Shown here: piece by piece, positions 58,144-64,000 of the stretch
How the letters are laid out: each line of letters begins with the position of its first letter
Position numbering within the stretch: the stretch's first letter is position 1
NCBI GenBank assembly: GCA_948567375.1
Contig: OX419757.1
Coordinates: forward strand, 23,932,001 to 23,996,000
Length of the DNA stretch: 64,000 nt
Direction of reading: 5' to 3'
Origin: Lunularia cruciata
Lineage: Eukaryota; Streptophyta; Marchantiopsida; Lunulariales; Lunulariaceae
Program-made: the position numbers and the translations under genes
Notes under the pieces: model-generated
Databases searched by the model: none
What the model was told of the DNA's origin: nothing
Seen by the model: the letters and a program-made list of their open reading frames with translations, nothing else

Positions 58144-60746
58144 CTACTCTGACCTGATGTCTACTTCTTCCTCGGCTTTCAATCCCGAACCCAAAGTAAC
58201 TTTACTTCTTACTACTTTATCCTCGGGTTTCATATCTTCTACTTCTTCTACCAATTCCAGCAATTCTTTTTCTTGATCTGAAATTGCACTAGTGGGCAAT
58301 CTATCTAACTTCTCATCTCCCGACCCACTCTTCTCTAATGTCTCCACTGGTAACTCCGAAGACATTTGAACTCCTATGTTATCTACTTTGGGTTTTGCTC
58401 TAACATCTTTCCGAAGCTTTTCTATCTCAATTTTCACTAAATCTAATCTAATTGCAATATTATCTTCTACCTCTAAAATCTTCTTGTCTACACGAGTTCT
58501 GAGACTAATTAGTAAGGCATTCAAATCAGTATTTTTTGCTTGTCTTTGCCTCGTCTCCTACACCAACAATTTCAACTCGTGCAATCTCGTTCCTTCAATC
58601 CGAACGCTGGCCTCTGTACTCAACATTGCGTTCATCCTGAGGACTATCTCCTTCACTGGCTCCAATCTCATCTTTCTCTCTTGCTCTGGATCTGCAAGCC
58701 AGTCCTCCTTGTACATCGCTAACTCCTCTTCAAACCCAGCTTTCATCGTCTCCTTCTCTTTCTCCTTCTAAAACAACCTTCTCCTCCTGACTACAAAGTA
58801 ACTCTCGTAATTGATCTTCTTCTTTGCATTGTGCCGCCAACTCTCTTTGCCAGAGTTGCTTCTTCTCCTTGACACTCTCCATCACCCTATTGAGCTCTTG
58901 ATCCTTTGGTGCTACTCTCGCCATAGCATGGATTACCTCTACTCTTGAATCAGCAAACTGCTACTTCAAGATCTCATACTCCGCTTCTTGTCTCTCCCTT
59001 GCTATGTCACTCTTCTTCACAAGATCCTCTCAATAACTTACTTCTCTCTTCAGGTCTTCGATAACCTGACTTCTTACTACTGCCTCCGCTTGCAGTACTT
59101 CTCTTTCCTCCTCTCTTCGGGTTATACTCTTCTTCAACTCCGAGTTTTCTTCTTTGAATCTTGCCAACACCTGCAATACAATCTTTACCTCTGGACATGT
59201 CAATTGCATTTCCTTCTTCTTGTACTCCAACTTCACCAACAATGGGCACACCACCTCCCGCTGGTACTCCACTCCATTGCTCGGGGTTACTTCTTCTTGT
59301 GTGGCCACTTCTCTTTGTACTTTTTGTTCATCCGATACTCGCCTTCTTCTCTGTAGTCTTTGTATCGGAATTGACGCCTCACTTCCCAAGCTTCCTCTTA
59401 CCTCTTCCTTTGCCTTACTTGGCCCGGCTTCACACTTCACCTGACGTCTTGAGTGCACTCCTTGCTGCACTGCGATCTTCTTCTCTTCGGCCACAGTTGC
59501 TTTGTCTTTCAGCTGTGTGTTGTCTTTGGCTTCCATCTCGGCTCGCACTTCTTCTTCATATTCATCAGCTGCTGGTGCCGATGTCATGTCTCTCCCTTCA
59601 TCACTATTGCTACTCGTATCTCCACTCTGCAATGTTAGCTTAGGCTCCTCCTCGTGTTCCAAGTCTTCAGTTTTGAGCTCGGCATCTCCTTCTGAGTCCT
59701 TGTCCTCCAACTTGATTACCACCATACCTCGCCTTGGGTTGCCTCTCCGTGTCGTCCAAGGTTTCTTCATGTCTTTGGCGTCACCTTGCAAACTTCTCTT
59801 CTTCGTAGTTGGGGTACTCACTGCGACCTTCACGTTCTTCCTTGTCTTTGCATAGTAGTCGTCAGTACTCCTGATTGCAGGATGTATTGCTGCTCCTCGA
59901 TGTTGAGCTCCTTTTGCAAATCAGGATGGAAGTGCGACACCATCCGATTTTGCTCCGCCAAGTTCAGCAAGTTGAGCCCAAGGTAGAAGTGTGCTGCAAA
60001 CGGCACAATGTAGTGTGGAGGTGACTTATCCTGCAAATTCCACATCATCTGCCTCGTTCTCTGGTGAAAACACCTCGCCCAATTGATTGGTTCTCCTGCA
60101 AAAAGCTTGTGAAAGAACACCGCTTGGTGTTTCATCACATATGTGGTTTGCTCCGGCTTCAGGATAGCCATTAGTGCACTCACGATCCCTCTTTTCATAG
60201 GGTCTTTGTAACTCTCAACCTTATACCCATTCTTCGTCCTTTTTGACAAGAAGACATCTCTCACTTCCTGGGTCTCTTGAGCTATCTCTCCCTTCCCCAA
60301 GAACGTGGCTCCCTACTCCGAGCCTGCTTTGTTCCCGAGTATGAGTCTCCAATCCGACTCTGTCCAGCAAGCCGGATTTCCTCTCTTCCCTTCTTCCTTT
60401 GGTCCATCGAGACACTTGCTCTCGATGATTTCTGTCATGAATCTTGGAAAGCTTACATTCTAGTTCCATGCCAGAAATGTGATCCGAAGTCGGCTCAAGA
60501 CTTCGATCCTTGCTATTACATCTAACCTCCGAATTGGATGATTTATCATTGCAAATTTGGAGTTCTTCTTTCCTCCTTCCATCTCTTCTACCTTTTCACT
60601 CTCTCTCAATTTCACTCTCGTGACTTCTCCCTTTTGCACTAACACAATTTCAACTCTATTTCCCTTCCCATGATCACCTGCAAGACAACTTCTCAACGGC
60701 GAAGGAAAATTACTCAACATTTCGTCGTTGCAAGTTTGATTTTTAT
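58144..60746 (-). pseudogene. Family C protein gene in C-y (broken)
   Basis: Pieces 60460-60774 (N-terminus, GGKKNSKFAM), 59830-60300 (VMKHQAVFFHKLFAGEPIN, MMWNLQDKSPPHYIVPF), 59030-59833 (267 codons: acidic region, CEAGPSK, start of coiled coil), 58730-58924, 58558-58746 and 58144-58524 (tail). Same order as C1. Confidence 0.78.
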
Positions 60747-60932
60747 AGAGTTGTGCTTTTTTGTCTTCCATCACTTCAAGTATCTACCGAGAAATCACAC
60801 CTCCGGCATGCACCTGTCACTGTCAATCAACCTTCACGCTTATGGGCCGCCGGTTTTTAAACGGCTCCTTCTTGAACTTCTCGCCCCGATAAAAGGTTGT
60901 TAGACTGCCTTCGCCTTGGGTTGAGCTCCCCC

Positions 60933-62503
60933 CTTGAAGGCACAACTTCCTTGATCAAAATTGCTTCACATCAACTTCACAATGTACTCACAAATGCAAA
61001 ATACTACCAACACTACAATTCCTCTCAGATCTGTCAAGGCATTGCTTCGATTGTACTTCACTCAGGATCAAACACACAAAATGAAGATCAAGGCTGTGGA
61101 ATCCAACATCCAACAAACACTCTGACTTGCACTTCAAATTTCTCCAAACACTCACAAACACAATTGCAAAATTGATACTCGGAATCAAGCTCAAGCGACG
61201 AGCATTGCTTCACAACACTTTGCTTTATCTATTCTCAGAAATAATGAGCACTAAACAACAATTTCTTGTGAATGCCACTCTTAAATAGTGAAGCAATCGA
61301 CAAATCTAACAACTATACCGTTCTACCACAACTGTTCTAACCTGCAGATCTGAAATGACAATGCACCTCTTCATATCTGCCCCTTCAAATCTCAAATCTG
61401 TTACTACTCTGATCCAATGTCTACTTCTTCCTCGGCTTTCAAACCCAAACCCAAAGTAATCTTACTTCCTACTACATTTTCCTCGGGTTTCACATCTCCT
61501 ACTTCTTCGACCAGATCTAGCAATTCTCTTTCTTGATCTGAAATTGCACTAGTGGGTAATCTATCTAACTCTTCATCTTTCCACCCACTCTTCTCCAATG
61601 TCTCTGAGGGCAACTCCAAAGACATTTGGATTCCTATGTTATCTACTTCGGGTTTTGCCTTAACATCTTTCCAAAGCTTTTCTAACTCTATTTTCACTAA
61701 GTCTAATCTAATTGAGATGTTATCCTCTACTTCTAACACCTTTCTATCTACACGAGTTCATAGTTTGATTAACAAGGCATTCATCTCCGTGTCCTTTGCT
61801 TGTCTTTGCCTCATCTCCTGCACCAACAACTTCAACTTGTGCAGTCGCGCTTCTTCAATTCAAACACTGGCTTATGTACTTAACATTGCATTCACTTTGA
61901 GGACTATCTCCTTCAATGGCTCCAATCTTGTCTTTCATTCTCGTTCCCAATCTACAAGCCATTCCTCTCTGTACATCGCCAACTCTTCCTTGAACTTGGC
62001 CTTCACTGCTTCCTTCTCTTTCTCCTTCTGTACAACTTTCTCTTCCTGATTACAAAGTAACTCTTGTAATCTCTCTTCTCCTCTATACCGCACAGACAAC
62101 TCTCTTTGCCAGAGTTGCTTCTTCTCCTCCATACTCTCCATCACTCGATCGAGCTCTTGTTCCTTTGATGCTACCTTCGCCATAGCATGGATAAGCTCTA
62201 CTCTTGAATCAGCAAATTGCTGCTTCAAGATTTTGTGCTCCGCTACCTGTCTCTCCCTTGTGATGTCACTCTTCCTCACAAGATCCTCTCGATAGCTCAC
62301 TTCTCTCTTCAGGTCTTTGATTACCTGACTTCTCTCTACTACTTCCGCTCGCAGTACTTCTCTTTCCTTCTCACCTTGGGTTATACTCCTCTTCAACTCC
62401 GAGTTCTCCTCTTCTAATCTTGCAACCACCTGCAATATAGTCTTTACTTCTGGACAAGTCGACTGCATCTCCTTCTTCTTCTGCTCCAACTTCACCAACA
62501 GCG
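60933..62503 (-). mobile_element. C-z: family C element fragment, minus strand
   Basis: Contains the 3' half of the gene and part of the tail. It lacks about 325 bp of the 3' end (joined to C-y at 60932/60933) and everything 5' of the coiled coil (joined to gag at 62503/62504). It encodes 61935-62503 (coiled coil) and 61404-61739 (tail). Confidence 0.75.
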
Positions 62504-63985
62504 GCGTGGTCGGATTTGCCACATGCGGTGCACCACACATTAGATCGTCCAAATGCTGGGGCCTTTCTTTGGTCCTTAGCCCCAATCATCTGGATCTTGA
62601 AATCCAAAAACTCCTTGATGAGGGCATCCAGCTTTGTATCCGCCTTATGTACACTCTTGGCTGGAGGAGTCACAGGTTTCTTGCCTCCACATCTTCTGAC
62701 TTGTCTTGGCTTTGATTCTTCTTTGGATTCCAAAGAAGAGCTCAAAGACGTAGAGGATTTGTTTGAAGAAGGGGAGGTGCTGCACAAAGCTCTCCTTCTA
62801 GGCTTCTTGCCCTTCTTCTCCCGATTTCTCTGGTTACTGGCAGAGTGAGAGTGGGCCGCTTCATAATGAGCGACATGTTTGAGTACTTTGTCCAAGGAAG
62901 TTACGTTCCTCTCCCTGGCAAAGATTCGTATCTCTGGTGAAAGGTCCCCGAGGAACCAGCTAATGGCTTGGGCATCAGAGTATCCCACCACCCCCAATTG
63001 CTTGGGAACTCGGTTCAGTAGTGCCATGAACCGCTCAGAGTAGTCCCTCAACTTCTCCTTCTTGCCCAGTCCAAATTGTTGAGTGCCACAAAGACACTCG
63101 TATTGTAGTCAACCTCCCGGAATCGTTCCAGGAAGTTGTTTCTCAAGTCTGCCCAGTCCGATGGTACAAACCCCTTCTGAGTCACATGGGTGTACCAGCT
63201 CCGAGCTTTCTTGCAAAGCAGACTTGGGAAAATTCTCAGTCGATCCGCCGAGTCATGCTCCTTGTTAGCAAAGGAGATGACTTCAAATTCTTCGATGAAT
63301 TCATCGGGGTCTTTGTCTTGTTCTGTCCCCTTATACTTCTGATAGGCGTGTCGGGTGACAGGGAGCAAAGTCATCATTCGATGCACTGGGATCGGCTGAG
63401 GTAATGTGGAACTTGACGGAACGGAAGGATTGGCTGGAATTGACGCCATGTTGTCAGCCCAGGGATTCCAATTTGTCAAATTCAAGGTAGGGTCTTCTTC
63501 AACAATTTTTGCTATGAGGGTGTTGACTTCAACCTGAATGGAAGATTCAGGATCAACATCTTTGATGGATTCTTCAAAATTCCTTCGGGACAACCGAGGA
63601 ATCATTCATAGAAGATATTGACACTCGTCTTCAGTAAGTGTTTGTGCTGTCTTTTCTCAAACAAAGGTCTTCAAGGAAACAACTTCCTTTACAGCTCTAG
63701 GGGAAGTTGGTGTATTGGGCCGCAATGCATATGTTTGCCCACTCGATTCTTTCTTCTTCTTGGAAGAAGAGGGAGATGCGAAGTAGCCTTGCCAACCGCC
63801 TTTATGTTTCTTGTGGTCAAGTTCTCGCAGGGCTTCTTGCACTTCGTGAAGGAGTTGAAACTCCAACGCCTCTTGCTCAGTTTTGTCAACGATGGATGGG
63901 ACGTTCAGACGTTTATCTTCTTCACGCTGAAGTGCTCGTCTTCGAGCTCTCTCTTCCCTTTGTTCTTTCAATGCAGACATTCATA
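62504..63985 (-). pseudogene. Gag of a third Ty3/gypsy element, truncated in its zinc knuckle
   Basis: On the minus strand: MSALKEQREERARRRAL near 63980, a stop near 63657, the Gag core 63048-63605 (DPDEFIEEFEVISFANKE, ARSWYTHVTQKGF, LRNNFLERF), then after a frameshift 62504-63051 (LRDYSERFMALLNRVP, ISWFLGDLSPEIRIFA, ALIKEFLDFKIQM). It ends in CTACGKSDHA, the first three ligands of a CX2CX4HX4C knuckle, where C-z sequence takes over. This Gag is unrelated in sequence to that of family B. It packages element RNA. Pol is missing because of the junction. Confidence 0.8.
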
Positions 63986-64000
63986 TTGCGTTGATACCCA
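63986..64000 (-). promoter_or_regulatory. Possible primer binding site at the window edge
   Basis: On the minus strand the last bases read TGGGTATCAACGCAATATG, similar to the tRNA-iMet type TGGTATCAGAGC with differences. It lies directly upstream of Gag, where a primer site belongs. Weak on its own. Confidence 0.3.

Larger units (their letters stand above)
49005..60932 (-). mobile_element. C-y: long family C element, minus strand, host of C-g and C-h
   Basis: Left terminus TGTAACAACCC at 49005. Own blocks are 49005-49622 and 57975-60932. It is interrupted by the plus-strand pile 49623-57969 (duplication tattc). About 200 bp at its 5' end is missing: at 60932 it joins C-z inside the run of C residues. 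Its right target duplication is therefore lost. Confidence 0.83.

Noticed and set aside
1-64000. CRISPR arrays, tRNA or rRNA genes, bacterial operons
   Set aside because: No regularly spaced repeats, no cloverleaf or rRNA sequence seen; the content is eukaryotic retroelements.

Overview
This window is an intergenic stretch of a large, repeat-dense streptophyte (plant-lineage) genome. I see no intact host gene, rRNA, tRNA gene or CRISPR. Nearly all of it is layers of nested, decayed retroelements. The plant assignment rests on a degenerate tRNA-Asp-type primer binding site, plant-style Ty3/gypsy polyproteins and L1-like LINE pieces. I cannot tell gymnosperm, fern, lycophyte, bryophyte or charophyte apart from this window alone.

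Layout. (1) 1-4105 and 11889-14303: one old plus-strand Ty3/gypsy element (element A), cut by a later insertion. Its pol order is protease, a C5 cytosine DNA methyltransferase (DNMT3/DRM-like motifs), reverse transcriptase, RNase H and integrase, and the integrase ends in a PHD finger. This is the most unusual content of the window. (2) 4106-11888: a complete gypsy element (B1; LTRs of 684 and 658 bp, 4-bp duplication agac) inserted between RNase H and integrase of A. (3) 14636-20241: a minus-strand element of an unfamiliar family C, holding a shorter relative. (4) 20751-22082 and 44976-47075: L1-like LINE fragments in both orientations. They are split by B2 (22083-44975), a second copy of the B family. 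B2 was itself invaded by three C elements, one of which contains a fourth. (5) 47561-49004: a diverged relative of C. (6) 49005-62503: a pile of C elements inserted into each other, with later deletions. (7) 62504-64000: the gag of a different gypsy element on the minus strand, fused to half of a C element.

Family C is the second surprise. Complete copies are about 3.77 kb (long form) or 1.83-1.90 kb (short form). They begin TGTGGTGCCCAC, end GGTTGTCACA, and are flanked by perfect 5-bp target duplications: aaggc, actca, atacc, catgt, tttct, ggtac, tattc and ccgga. They show no terminal direct repeats. The long form carries one open reading frame of about 855 codons: a conserved N-terminal domain, an acidic middle and a long coiled coil. 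The best-supported reading is that each is a solo LTR of a giant-LTR retrotransposon with a gene inside the LTR. A DNA transposon with short ends is the main alternative. The right edge of the window makes a direct test possible.

Order of events read from the nesting: A before B1; LINEs before B2, before C-c, C-d and C1, before C2; C-a before the short copy C'-b; C-y before C-g, before C-h, before C'-i. Nearly every coding region is broken. Many stops are TGA or TAG where the family expects CGA, CAG or TGG, as expected from deamination of methylated cytosine.
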